Positions 23,722 to 35,469 of a stretch of 64,000 bases of DNA are shown here, piece after piece; position 1 is the first letter of the stretch; each line of letters opens with the position of its first letter. The stretch is taken from positions 18,856,070-18,920,069 of the forward strand of contig CM035151.1 in assembly GCA_020205615.1 (NCBI GenBank). The letters are read 5' to 3'. The notes beneath the pieces were generated by a model. That model was not told the DNA's origin and searched no databases. It worked only from the letters and a program-made list of their open reading frames with translations. This DNA is from Panax quinquefolius (taxonomy: Eukaryota; Streptophyta; Magnoliopsida; Apiales; Araliaceae). The translations under genes and the position numbers were made by a program.

Positions 23722-24918
23722 TGGACTGTGCATATAAACATTGTTTTTTATTTTGTTGATTTAGATGATTGGCTAGCTCATTGAGTGATGTGTATCTAAC
23801 TAGATAAAATCGCCTTCAACTATGATAGTAGTAGATTTACTTCACAAGATGTTGTGACTGATGGTATTAACATCTATATATTTATCTAATTCATTTTCAT
23901 GTCTCTCCTTTTCAAAAAATTAAACTTCCACAATCTCATGGATCGGAGCTGATTTTATTTTATTTTATATGTAAGGGCTTTGTTGAAGAAATTTCTAGGG
24001 TCTCTTAAGGCTGAACCATCAGGTACGAAGATGAAGCGACTTCAATACTGTGAACAAAAGACCTACCATGACATGTTGTGGCTTGTTTTGCAAGTCCATT
24101 TTCAATTTTTAAGCAGTTATTGTATTGTTGTGGAACATTTCTTAGTTATTGTTGTTGTTGTTTTCGTTATTGCTAAACCGTATTACCCCTTGAATGGTTG
24201 AATATTAATTATAACGTTTTAAATTTTCCTTGTATTGACATATATATATATATCGTGTATGTGTGGATGATAGTGCTCTAAGTTTGAAGTTCATTTGGTT
24301 TTTGAGATGTCAGGATGAGATCTCTACTGGAACCCTAGGCTCAATTAATTAAGGTATACAGTAATGCCCTACATCTTCAACATTCTAGTCACTAATAATT
24401 TCTCTAATAGGGAATGGTTTGTCGATCAGGTCTTAAAATTCAATTTCCCAACCACTGATGAAGTTGGTACTGTCAGAAGATCAAAAAGGAAACTTAAAAT
24501 TGAACAAACATGCAGTAGTACTAATAATAAAGAAAAGGAAAGAAAGAAACAATAAGAGACTTACATGTTAACTTCATGTGATTTTACTTTGCTTGATATT
24601 ATTTTGGATTATTAATGTGAGTTTTGAATTTTTTTTTGGGAATTTAATTATAAAAACTGATGACGACAGAAGATAAATAAGACATGAAACCTATTTGAAT
24701 TCACTTATTTGAGTATTTGGGACACTTTTGCGCCTTAATTAAAGAGTTGATCATGAATCCAATAATCTTCAATCTAAGAATCTGAAAATTAATGTTATTT
24801 TTTCAAAATCTGATTGTTCGAACTCATAAGACATAATCCAATCCAAATATTTGAAATTTATTTTTGATTCAAAGCAATAATATCAGATTCTGAAAAGTTG
24901 TTAATCCAAACACACTCA
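23722..24918. other. Non-coding sequence, possible spliced 3'UTR of the F-box gene
   Basis: No long coding frame. A T-rich tract followed by ATATGTAAG|GGCTTTG (about 23,970) could be an acceptor joining the donor-like site at 18,846. The downstream stretch (24,000-24,560) is less AT-rich and resembles a UTR. Inference only. The short frames at 23,980 and 24,364 show no recognisable domain. Confidence 0.25.
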
Positions 24919-24922
24919 ATAT

Positions 24923-24978
<56 letters not shown>
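24919..24978. repeat. (AT)n microsatellite
   Basis: About 60 bp of AT dinucleotides with a single interruption. Confidence 0.95.
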
Positions 24979-24980
<2 letters not shown>

Positions 24981-25047
24981 TTTATAAACTTGTAGTTGCT
25001 GAAAAGAATAAAATTCATTATCCTTGCATGTTTTAAGATTTGAATTA

Positions 25048-25050
<3 letters not shown>

Positions 25051-25089
<39 letters not shown>
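25051..25089. repeat. (ATT)n microsatellite
   Basis: About 13 ATT units. Confidence 0.95.
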
Positions 25090-25381
25090 TGCATAGATAG
25101 GAAACCTATTTCAAATATTTGCAGTAGAAAGTGTCACTTGAAGGACATGACAGTCATATACATATTCAAGCAGACCTGACTACTTCCATACACTTTTGAT
25201 TCTCCCAACTTCTTCCCCTTTATCTAAAGAGCTCCTTGTTACACAATAGCTTAGATTTTTAGTATATATATACTCCATACCATATCATTTGTCATCAAAT
25301 AGTAGAAAATAATACTTCTGCATGTATTGATTTTTCTCTCTCTTTAGAATGACATAAATCATAATGCTCTAAACACTCTTA

Positions 25382-26722
25382 GGGGTGTATTCAATTAAGA
25401 TTTTTAAATACTTTTTTAAGTGACATACTTTTGTAGAATTTGTGAGATTTTAATGACTTTCAAAGACTTTTTAAAAAGACTTTTAAAATGACTTTTATAG
25501 ACTCTATGAAATAAGTAATGAGATTTTTTATAAACTTTTTATCAAGATGATGATAGACTTTTTGTATACTTTAATATATCTTGCAACTTATATTAATTGT
25601 TAATTAGCCCATGTGTACAACATCTCTATCTTTTTTCATGAACTAGAGTAAATCTCATTATATTATTGTGGCATAAGATTTTATATATGTTGAAAGCGTT
25701 CATATTATTCTACTCATTTCATAATACATTTGGATACTTTCGGATACCAATAAAACTTTAGAAACTACATACCTTAATACAAAATTAAAGTTTCGGTTTT
25801 TCATTGAGATATATATACTTTTACGTATATATGCACGCTTTTTTAGTAAGAATACCAAACTCTATTTTTCACAAAATAATATGATAAATGAAAATCTATA
25901 TGATCAAAAATACAAAACTTCATACATGTGACTAAACCACATGTAATTTTCATATATAATCATAATCATATATTTTCATATATTTTCAAAAATTATGATA
26001 ATTTCATATATTATACATACATAATCATATATTAATGATGAATATATACACATCGTATATATTTTCTATTTTCATATATTATACATACATAATCTGTACA
26101 ATTGATATGAGAGTTTCATGATTTTATCTCACCTTTGTTGAACAAATCTCTTTCCTCTTTCTATTGGAAGTTTTCGAACGACTACTTTTTCCCTCACCAA
26201 TTCAGATTAGGTTTATTTGTTTACTTATTAATATATCCTGTTAATTCTATTATTATAATAAATTTAATTATTTTTATGGCCCAAATTTTACCAAATTATT
26301 TATCCATCACATATTAATATTTATTAGCCCATATAAAATAAATAACTAATTTGACCCAATAAAAGATAAAATCCAATTAATAACTAGTTTTATTCACCTT
26401 TGTGTTTATTTGGAAGTCTTTAGAAATCTTTAAAGATAATACAAAGACTTTGGATATGGATTGATAGTTATAATTCTTCTACAAAATTCATCAAATTCTA
26501 CCATTTGATAGAAATCTTTAAAATCAATGACTTTTTGAATCTAAAATACTTTTTATAGATTTTGTAAAATCTTAATTCAATCACCAAACTTTTTAAAGGC
26601 ATTAAAAAGTTGTAATTGAATACCACTAAACTTTTATAAACTCTTTAAATGTCTTAATTGAATACACCCAAACTTTTAAAATCTTTAAAAGTCTTTAAAA
26701 ATCCTAATTGAATACACCCCCC
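25382..26722. mobile_element. Tourist/Harbinger-like non-autonomous DNA element (1.34 kb)
   Basis: Begins GGGGTGTATTCAATTAAGAT and ends with the inverse form, AATCCTAATTGAATACACCCC plus two extra C. Flanking TTA trinucleotides (25379-25381 and 26723-26725) fit the TTA target duplication of PIF/Harbinger elements. The subterminal regions are packed with GACTTTTAAA/TTTAAAAGTC words in inverted relation, and the right side carries two further end-like copies (AATTGAATACACCCAAAC, ATTGAATACCACTAAAC). No transposase frame is present, so it would depend on enzymes supplied elsewhere. Confidence 0.7.
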
Positions 26723-27295
26723 TTATATTCTTAAAGTTTGTAAATATTGTAAATGAGACTTTTTTTTTTGTAAATACTTCGATTCCTCTTTGGATTGCTA
26801 TGTTTTAAAAAGTTTATCTTTTCGTTAAATAAGAATTTCATTAAACATAGGTTACAATTTGCGGCTTTTTGTCCTTGACAACAAGGTGGTCCTTGCAGAG
26901 AGAGCAAGAATGTATATGATGAAACTATTCAAGTGAATCATAAAAACTAAAATTAATAGCAAAATATTTGTTATGCAATCCAGTAAGTTTATTCACTCCA
27001 AAATAGGGTTGTTTGGATATAATCCGAAACTGCGATGTAACTTTTCATTCAACTTCGGAAATTAATTATTAAACTGCGATGAAAGATAAGTTATAATAGT
27101 TATAACTCGCACTTAAGGAATTATTATGTTAGTATCGATTACCTTAATTCCCATTCCCATTCATACACCTTATAAATTGATTAGCCCTGAATTGATTTAC
27201 CCAAAAAATATAAAACTTCGACTAAAAGTCCATAATCATTGGCTGTATATAACTATTAAAATGATGATTTAATAATTATTGACAGGCATAAACTG

Positions 27296-27360
<65 letters not shown>

Positions 27361-27689
27361 TTGATAGCTAGCGCAAGTTAGTTTGAATAATATATTTAAT
27401 AATTTGTAAGACATTCATGTCAAAAAATGACTCAAAATACACAATCCATGTAATTACTTGATATGTGACAATTTAAAAAAGACGAAGTGTCATTCAACTG
27501 CTTTTAAAACATGTAAATTAGTTAAATTATTGTAAACATAAAATTAAGAGATTGATGAATTCCATCAACAACATTCGGAAAATAATACAATTTGAAACAA
27601 CAATCAAAGACACTATAAATTATGAAGTAAAAGCAATTGCATAATTCAAGAATTAGTTTTTACCAAGAAGTGCCTAATTGGAATAGTAA
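26723..27689. other. AT-rich intergenic sequence with (AT)n tract
   Basis: No gene seen. An AT microsatellite covers 27,298-27,356. No acid-phosphatase HAD motif (DxDxT) is found here on the minus strand, although the next exon of the neighbouring gene would be expected in this interval. Confidence 0.6.
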
Positions 27690-27968
27690 TTACGCAAATT
27701 CTTCTAGTGCATTCTCCAAGTCTGCCTTGTACTGAGAAGACGTCACGTATTTGCCTATGTATTGGGTACATTCTTGTGGGACAACCTCAAAATCTCTAAC
27801 ATTGTTTAGCTCCACATTGATCCTCCAACTTTCATAGAAATTCTTCAAATTAGTGCCCACTACATCAGGCCTCTTCTTTCTTTGGTGCAAAATGTTCCAA
27901 TCTGCGATTCTTAACCCAATGAATAGGGTTGTAAAAGCTAATCTGCATAATGTGTTTTTTCTCCCCAT
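27690..27968 (-). pseudogene. Truncated class B acid phosphatase / vegetative storage protein-like exon
   Basis: 92 residues from an ATG at 27,966-27,968. A hydrophobic N-terminus (LAFTTLFIGL) resembles a signal peptide. The rest fits the N-terminal part of plant HAD-type class B acid phosphatases and VSPs: ADWNILHQ, NFYESWRINVELNNVRDFEV, VPQECTQYIGKYVTSSQYKA. The family is usually about 250 residues with catalytic DxDxT motifs farther on; none is present here. The frame ends at TAA within GC|GTAATTAC, which could equally be a splice donor after the first exon, but no later exon is visible over the following 900 bp. It is most likely a broken gene or detached exon. Intact family members are secreted or vacuolar phosphatases or storage proteins. 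Confidence 0.8.
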
Positions 27969-30100
27969 TGATATTTTCTCCTCAAGGAAGAAGAAATAAA
28001 GAGAATGGAGTAATATAGTAATTCTTAGTACGAACGTGATTGGTGATCATTGTAGGCTCACATGGGTGGGTTGTGGCTTGTGGGGTATAATGTCACCTTT
28101 GTACAAAACTATCAACTAAAATAACATACTTGAAATAAACAAACCTAATAGTGAAAACTTTGTATGCACTGCTGTTAAAAAAATACTTTAGCCTTGTACC
28201 TCATTTATTGAATGATAAAGACCGAAATGCCTTATCACTGCCCTTCATAAAACTTAAAAACTAATCATCAGTCAGTTCATATCATATTCATTAAACAAAT
28301 GTACTCCAAAACATATTGGCAATTTTAAAAGAAAAAAAAAGTTTGGGGAAACCAATAATGAATACTATTTTTAAGAGATTACCTTCAAAGTCAATATCTA
28401 GGTTAATTATTTTCCCAACTTTGGTATAACTTTAGTAGCCCAACCACCTAAAAACACCATCAACTATGACTTCAAAATAATATATATGAGCCACCCTGAT
28501 ATAAAGTTACTCTTTTTCAATATTCTTCATTTCGGCCATACCATACATGTGGCCACATTTAACGAAAATTAAATGTAAAAGTGAAATAAATTATTCAAAA
28601 CTTTCACACCAAATGAGTAAGTAGAATTGAAACATCACAATTATGCAATTAAACCAATAACAACGTTAATCATCTTCAACAATCAAAATCAAAATCAAAA
28701 TCAAAAACTCCAATCTAAATAACTCATCCTTCACCCTTAAATCCAAGTAACGATTGAAAGTCCAATCAACCAACAGTACATCAAAATCAAAATTTCTAGT
28801 GAAATTACTTATTCAACAGACAACAATAGACCATTAAAATATGAAAAACAACATGAAATTTAGAGAGAAAATTAAATTAATATACCACATGAACGAAGGG
28901 GTCTCCAATTCAGGTTTGGAGATGTCGGAATGAAACCAAACTTGGTAACCTACAATTAACAAATAAATATCATGCTTTCAAAAACATAATATCTAACAAA
29001 GATAGTTCATAAAGTGTTTTGTATTAGATATATAATAATTGGGGAATTTTAAAAACAATGTTATTCCTAAAGACCTCTGGGTAGCTTATTCTCTATGCAC
29101 TGAGAAAACAGAGTCACTACAAAGCATTATAGTTCAAGCAACTTAATCATTGGAAAATAATACCACAATTATGCCTCAACAATTACAAAAATTAAATCTA
29201 AAACTGAGATAAATTATTCAAGACTTTCATGCCAGATGAGTAAGGAGAACACACACCCCTCTGTTCAAAAATGAATCTTTTTAAAAAAAATTATGTCCCA
29301 CCATTAGAGTCTAATTCGTAGAGTTAACTAAAAATTGACGTATCAATCTCAATATTATTATTTTAAATGTGAAAATAACAACTGTTCTTAAAATGTATAC
29401 ATAGAGACTAAATAAAAAAAGAAACTAAAACAAACAGATTCACATTTACTTGAGCAAATGTTACTAATTAGTCAAATGTCAACCAAAACCCAACATTCAA
29501 ACAACCCAGAAGAGAAAATTGAACAAATCCTAGATAAAAAATTCGACCCATCATGCTAATCAAAAAAGAAATCGACCCATCAACAACTGAATTAAATTAC
29601 ATACGTACATCGAGTTCAAGTAGAATCCACTCTTTAGTATTTGTAAGTTCTGTCTTGAATATGTGCGCCCTTTTTAGAAGAAGATTCTCGAGTCCAATTG
29701 ACTTGCAGACTTGCAGTTGCATTGATCAACTATTTCTTTCTAGTTTGGTTAGATAACCTGTACTTTTCAATTACATGGGGATGGTTATGAATAGAAGTGT
29801 TCCAAATAGAAAATAGAAGGCAAAATTAATCCTGAATCACCAGTTGCCTAAAAATGTCAAAAATAAAACTAAAAAATTCATTCAACAATTGAATTTCATT
29901 CAAAAATAAAAAGGAAAACCTCAAAAAAAATTCAATAAAACAAAGGAAATAATCAACAATTGCCTGATTTGTTCTCGAAATAGAATAAATTGGATCGAAA
30001 AACCCTACAAATTACATCAAAAAATTTCAATAAAACAAAGAAAATAATCATCAATTACCACCTGCAAAAATCACCAACTTGCCATCTCTTTTAATATCAC
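27969..30100. other. Intergenic, no gene recognised
   Basis: AT-rich sequence with a short (AATCAA)n run at about 28,680-28,709. A CCTCTGTTCAAAAATGAATC segment near 29,260 resembles a Stowaway-type MITE end, but I could not find a matching right end. Confidence 0.5.
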
Positions 30101-30757
30101 GGAAATGAGATCTTAGGGGCATCAACCGAAATAGCAATTCTTTTCACAGGCAAAGATCATAAATTTCTTTTTGCGAGTAATGGGTGGCTATTGGTGTGGT
30201 CAATTATGATGGTGTTTGGGTTTAGATGAGGGATGAGGCCAGTTGAGTTCTGTAAGACAATTTGTCGAACATCGATTGAGGCGGGAGGCCATGGCGGAGC
30301 CCAAACGAAGATACAAACATACGATTGAAGAATATATGAAGAGACGATTCCAAAACCAATCAAAAAACCCTAGGATAGAGAATAATTGAAATGAAAATAA
30401 AACGTACCTTGAGAGCTGGTGCGATTTTGGATGCAAGAAAAAAGAAATCTAGAGATATCTTTTACATTTTCGTACAAAATGGTTTGTGAGTTTCTGTCGA
30501 GGTGGGAGAATGAGGTTAAGAGAGGGAGAAAAGATGAAGAGACAGTTGAATTTAATGAAGAAGGAAAACAGAACAGGGGAGACTCCAATTGGAAGATCAA
30601 TCGACAAATCAATTTTAAATCAATTTGCATCAGCTGGCTTCCAATTTGAAAATCAGGGTGAGTGAACTCAGAAGAATTGAAAAGGAATCGAATGAGGGTT
30701 AATTGAGGAGATGGAAGAGTGGGGAAGGCGAAGAGACTATATATGAGAGGAGAAATA
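30101..30757 (-). other. Promoter- or leader-like transcribed region (minus strand)
   Basis: The minus strand has CTCATATATAG (about 30,737-30,747) followed by a pyrimidine-rich stretch (CTTCGCCTTCCCCACTCTTC, TCTCCTCAATTAACCC), as in plant core promoters and 5' leaders. Small frames on both strands (an ATG frame of 32 codons on plus at 30,292; an ATG frame at 30,370-30,630 on minus) show no known domain. It could be a long non-coding RNA or a detached 5' exon. Confidence 0.3.
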
Positions 30758-30795
30758 ACCGAGTTAACTCTTAATTAATTAAGAGTTGACTCGGT
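30758..30795. promoter_or_regulatory. 38-bp near-perfect palindrome
   Basis: Two 19-bp arms with no spacer, ACCGAGTTAACTCTTAATT and its reverse complement with one mismatch (GTTGAC for GTTAAC). It lies about 10-20 bp upstream of the minus-strand TATA-like box. Confidence 0.75.
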
Positions 30796-30849
30796 GAATT
30801 TTTCAATTGATTTGAAATTGAGTTTTGTGCTGTATTTATATATAAGGAT

Positions 30850-30851
<2 letters not shown>

Positions 30852-30885
<34 letters not shown>

Positions 30886-30907
30886 TCTCTCTCTCTCTCT
30901 CTCTCTC
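30852..30907. repeat. (AT)n followed by (CT)n microsatellite
   Basis: AT dinucleotides to about 30,882, then CT dinucleotides to about 30,907. Confidence 0.95.
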
Positions 30908-31041
30908 ACTCCTATCATCAATCAATATCAATATAGAACAAGATAAGTACCGAATCGAATCATTTTCGTCGGTCCTAAATCAACTCAATAGCCCCCCTTT
31001 CTGTTATTCCTATTAAAATGATATCATTTAAAATTAAACCA

Positions 31042-31110
<69 letters not shown>
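31042..31110. repeat. (ATT)n microsatellite
   Basis: About 23 ATT units at the start of tandem unit 1. Confidence 0.95.
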
Positions 31111-31113
<3 letters not shown>

Positions 31114-32194
31114 ATAAATATTATCGTTCAAATATATCATATTCTATTTGATAAGTTGTTTGAAGCTTGTTGGGGGAATTGAACGATTCATCTCACATCA
31201 ATTCATCACTAATGCAACGCATAACTATGTAAACTGCCAACAAGCATGTTGGATTATCTCTTTACCTAAATGATTAACATGATAAGTTAAAGTTTCACTA
31301 TACAAATTAGGGCAAAGGTGCAAAAAAACCCATGTGGTTTACCCCGAAATCCCACTTACAACCTGAACATTTTTTTTTCAAAAGTACCTTTGACGTTTCA
31401 AATTTCAGGTCAACTTTGTCCCTCCCGTTAAAAAAAGTGACATCTAGACAAACGGATGTTAGTTTATTTTTGAAAAAGTGACACGTGGACAAAAGTGTTA
31501 CATGGCAAAGAAAAAAAACATCAGATAGAATGTTTGTTTTCTCTCTCTCCCATTTTCTTCCTCTATTCTCTCTTCTCCTTCTTCTTTACCAATTTTTCAT
31601 TCCTAGAGGCACGAAAGAGAGTTACAAAGATGTTGTATGATTTCTTCAGATCTAGATCTGTATTTGACTACAGATCTTATTGTGTTGTGAATCGATGTGG
31701 GATGGTGGTGTGGGACGATGGTGATGGTGTTGAGATTTGATCTGTGATCTTATCTTATGACAGTGACTTGGAATATTTTGATCGGAAAATATGGATGTTC
31801 CGATCGAGTACTTCCGACGACTTCGATCTATTAACTGTTGCTGAACTGCGGCCCCACCGCTGAGTCGTCGTTAAACCCTAGTAACTCCATCTCCACTTCT
31901 TCGTCCACCGTTTCTGGTGGCTTTGTTAGGCAAGTTCAGAAAAGTTTCACCATTTTCTCTCTACATATAGCTCTGAAGTTGCTCTATTTAGCTTCTATTG
32001 TAAATAGGACTGAAAAAATGGGATTTTTTTCTCTGTGCTCTGTTAAATTTTCTTCACCCAAATCATAATTTTGCATCTACAAATACAAAGATAAGGAACA
32101 AAGTATATCCAATATAGTTACAGAATGTAAGAATCGTGGATTCAGATTGTATATACGACTTGGAAAACACAAAATATAGATGTGAAATTAAACT

Positions 32195-32199
32195 AATTA
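32195..32199. repeat. Element B target-site duplication, left
   Basis: AATTA, identical to 59543-59547 at the other end of element B. Confidence 0.88.
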
Positions 32200-32746
32200 T
32201 GTAACAACCCCAAAATAGGTCCATTCCATCCAACCCATTCTGAGTCACCAAATACATGGTACGGAAAATAACTACAACTTTATTACAACAATTGTCGTGC
32301 AAAATACAATAACATATATGCTTTGAGTTTGGATACAAATATATACCAACTGTAGCACGTCACAATGACACCTTACATAAAGGTATAGTCAAAAGCATTT
32401 TAGAAATTAGAATCTTTGGGAAGTGCTCAAGGAAACCTTCGCATACATGGGAGGCCACGTGCTTACAGGTTATGGTAGATATCATATGGCCCGTAATTAT
32501 CCTTGGTTGACCCAATAGACCCCAAAGAAAAACGAGAAGATTACTATCATATTCTTCCCAATGATGAGTCTTCTCTTGACATATCATTATCTCCACTGTC
32601 TCTAATTGGCAATTAAACTCCAAACAAACACCAAGATTATAAAGGTAGTGCTTGTAAATATACTCAGCAAGTGGATGAGCACAACCATGTCTTATGATGA
32701 CACGAGGTTGTATGTCATTAGACATCTTGTATGATAGTGGCAAAAC
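32200..32746 (-). repeat. Element B left LTR, first part
   Basis: From TGTAACAACCCCAAAATAGG to GGCAAAAC, where element C interrupts. It continues at 42,687. Colinear with 46,605-47,104 and 56,704-56,745 of the right LTR. Confidence 0.9.
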
Positions 32747-35297
32747 TGTAAGACCCCAACTTTTATAAATAAAGATAAATTTTTCTGTAAATATTATTTT
32801 TGAATATTATGGAATAAATTTGATATAATGTTATAGTTGTGGGTAATATTTATAAATTTTGCAAAGTAAGCAAGTTGTTATAAAATATTCGTTTGGTCGT
32901 GGAATATTCTTTTTGTCGTGGAATATTAAATGACGATTTTACTCAATCATTAAGTGGACCCTATTAACGGAAGTATTATGCGTAGTTAAAAGCGACAAAA
33001 TTATCTTTCTATAAAAATAACGGCAGAGGTGTTACCGTTAAAACCGTTGAACTACCGGTAGTAAAAAAGTACGAATACGGCAGAGTAGTATAGAAGACGC
33101 GATATTGATTATTGATCTTACGTGAGAAGTCACTCACTCATTTATGCTCAATTATCGCTACGATAATTCACGCATCATATCTCTTATATTATTGATTCAA
33201 TTATTGTCAAGATTATCATCGTATAATATTTTATAGTATTAAATCAATAATTGAGATTTAAGTTATAAATGATTAATAATTGTTGAAAGATTAAATATGT
33301 GTTGATTAAAAATAAAATGATTTGTGATAATATTTATTCAATCCTTGATGTATATAAAGAGTCCGTTATGAGACGCGTTTGTAGTAAGTTTGATTATTTT
33401 ATGGGGGCCATATGTCATCATCTAAGAGTCTCTTCATCAATAAGTAATTACCCTTCAATCGATAGTAATTACCTTTGTGAATAGTAATTACCTTCGTCAA
33501 TAGTAATTGCCTTTACCAGACGTCAAACTACTTGCCGTTTCATATTACAAGCGTCGAACCACTTGTCGTTTCACATTACAGACGTCGAACCACTTATCGT
33601 TTCACATTACAAGCGTCAAACCACTTTTCTTTTCACATCACCAGTCGTCAAGCCACTTGCCTTTTCACATGGCAGGTGATAAGCTAGAAATCTTCTATAA
33701 ATAGAGGCCTAGTGCTTCATTATTTTTCACAAATTCATTCAAGCTATAGAGAGAGAAAGTATAGAGAGAATAAGAGAGAAAGAAGAAGAGTATTTTGTTA
33801 CTACACTACTGCAGTATTCAATCTCCTACCAAAAGTAAGGGGTGTTATTCTTTCTTATTCATGAAGAGAACTGTTGTTATTCCATTGCTTATTATTCTGT
33901 TGGAATAACCTGTATACGTGGTTTACCCTATACTTGGTGACATTCTTCTATTATTATGTTGGAACATCCCATGCGTGTGTTTTACAAGGACTGGTTAAAA
34001 TCTTTATTATTATTCATTGGAACATCCATGCGTGTGTTTTACACAGGACTGGTTCCATCTTTATTATTATTACATTGGAACATCACATCTGCGTGTGTTT
34101 ACGTGGGACTTGGTTCCATTCTTTATTATTCTATTGGAATATATCACATGCATGCTTTTCTGTGGGACTGGTTCCGTTATTTATTATTCTGTTGAAATAA
34201 ACTTTTATGCGATTCTATCGCATGCATGGTGATTTCTTTTGTTATTCCATTCTTTATTATACCTAGTTGGTTAAAACTTTGACTTCTATACTCCATAAAA
34301 TTAGTGGAATATCCTTGATATTTTCGCTTCATCCAAGATCCTTTCATGGAAATATTCTTCTCAAGATTCTTGAATTTTACTCTACAAAGCAAAGATATCG
34401 TTAACAGTTTGGATGTTATTGGTTCCTAGATAAATTAATTCTTGAACTTGTTTTATTGAATATCATTGTCATCATCCTCATGTTTATATTATGTTGAAAG
34501 TCATCTCGTGGCACTGTAGTGCATAGATGGACTTGGTATGATTATGACTGAGAGACTATTCTTGTGTAATCATAACCGTAATGTTACAAATGATGTGATA
34601 AAAATCCTCAGTGGCCCGTAGTGCATTGATGGATAGTTGTTGGCATGATCATGACCATTAATGAATACACAAATATTCTTGGCCCGTATTGCATGAATAA
34701 TTGTGGTCGTGATACTAAAGAATATCCTGGTCAGTAGTGCAGGGGTGATTCGATGATGTGGAATATTTATTAAAGCCGAGTCTCATTTATAATAAATGAT
34801 GAAAAACCTTTTAAAATCATAAAAGATAGTAGATTTTATTTTCTACTTGACTCTTTTAATGGATTCTTTGGTTCCATTGTAGTTAAACTTGATGTTCATT
34901 ATATTTTATCAGTTTAACACTGTTGTAGGCTAATGATAATTTATTACGCATTATTTTAGTCATAATATTTCTTCTTGAGCTAGTTGAGCTCACCCTTTCT
35001 TTCACCTTTTTTCTCTTCGTGAAATGAGAATATAGCCGGGACGAGTCTGGGAACGGAGTAATGGTCCGGAGGATAGCATTAGTAGTCCTCACTATTCGTG
35101 AAATAGTGTGATAATAATTATAATGAAGACTCCTTTTGAGTTTGTATGATCTCTAGTAGACAATATTGTATTCAAACTCACAGTTTTATGTCATTATTGT
35201 ACCCATACAATTATATTAGTAAGTTGTATTTAAATTCTGTACCATGTATTTGACTACCCAAGATGGGTGATGTATACCTAATTTTAGGGGCGTCATA
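32747..35297 (+). repeat. Element C 5' LTR
   Basis: Contains a run of CAATAGTAATTACCTTCGT units (about 33,440-33,515), four to five units of about 32 bp around GTCGTTTCACATTACAAGCG (about 33,525-33,675), a TATA box (33695-33704), and four units of about 57-60 bp around GGAACATCACATGCGTGTG (about 33,958-34,195). It ends CGTCATA where the mate ends CGCCACA. Confidence 0.92.
33695..33704 (+). promoter_or_regulatory. Element C 5' LTR TATA box
   Basis: CTATAAATAG followed by AGGCCTAGTGCTTC and a purine-rich AGAGAGAAAG leader. Repeated exactly at 41087-41096 in the 3' LTR. Confidence 0.65.
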
Positions 35298-35299
35298 GT

Positions 35300-35311
35300 T
35301 GGTATCAGATC
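35300..35311 (+). other. Element C primer-binding site
   Basis: TGGTATCAGATC, 2 nt after the 5' LTR. The usual form is TGGTATCAGAGC, so the last bases have changed. Confidence 0.85.
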
Positions 35312-35469
35312 TTAGGGATATGATCCATGGCTAAGATGTGAGAATAGTACTAGGAGGGGAGAGACGGGAATACCTTCGCTAGTATGACCTACCTAAGTTT
35401 ATGTGCTATTTTATTGGTTCACGTCGAATATAGGATAATATGTTACATGTCAATTAACCTTTTGTTTTG

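Larger units (their letters stand above)
31036..32199 (+). repeat. Tandem unit 1 (about 1.15 kb)
   Basis: Runs from ATTAAACCAATTATTATT through TATTATCGTTCAAATATATC, GGCAAAGGTGCAAAAAAACC, TTTCAGGTCAACTTTGTCCC, AGATCTAGATCTG, CGGCCCCACCGCTGAGTCGT and GGCAAGTTCAGAAAAGTTTC, ending GATGTGAAATTAAACTAATTA. The same order recurs at 59,543-60,476 and 60,477-61,263. Short open frames inside are not conserved between units, so it looks non-coding, perhaps carrying an old gene fragment. Confidence 0.85.

Noticed and set aside
30370..30630. Minus-strand 86-codon gene with an intron at 30,370-30,407
   Set aside because: The putative intron would be 38 bp, too short for plants, and the peptide has no recognisable features.
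31838..32743. Frames of 76, 91 and 127 codons near the tandem unit 1 / element B boundary
   Set aside because: They fall in non-coding repeat or LTR sequence, are not conserved in the other unit or LTR copy, and several run across the element end.
33874..34232. Overlapping open frames in three phases (71-108 codons) in the element C LTR
   Set aside because: They are produced by units of about 57-60 bp repeating around GGAACATCACATGCG; all three phases stay open together, which is a repeat effect and not coding.
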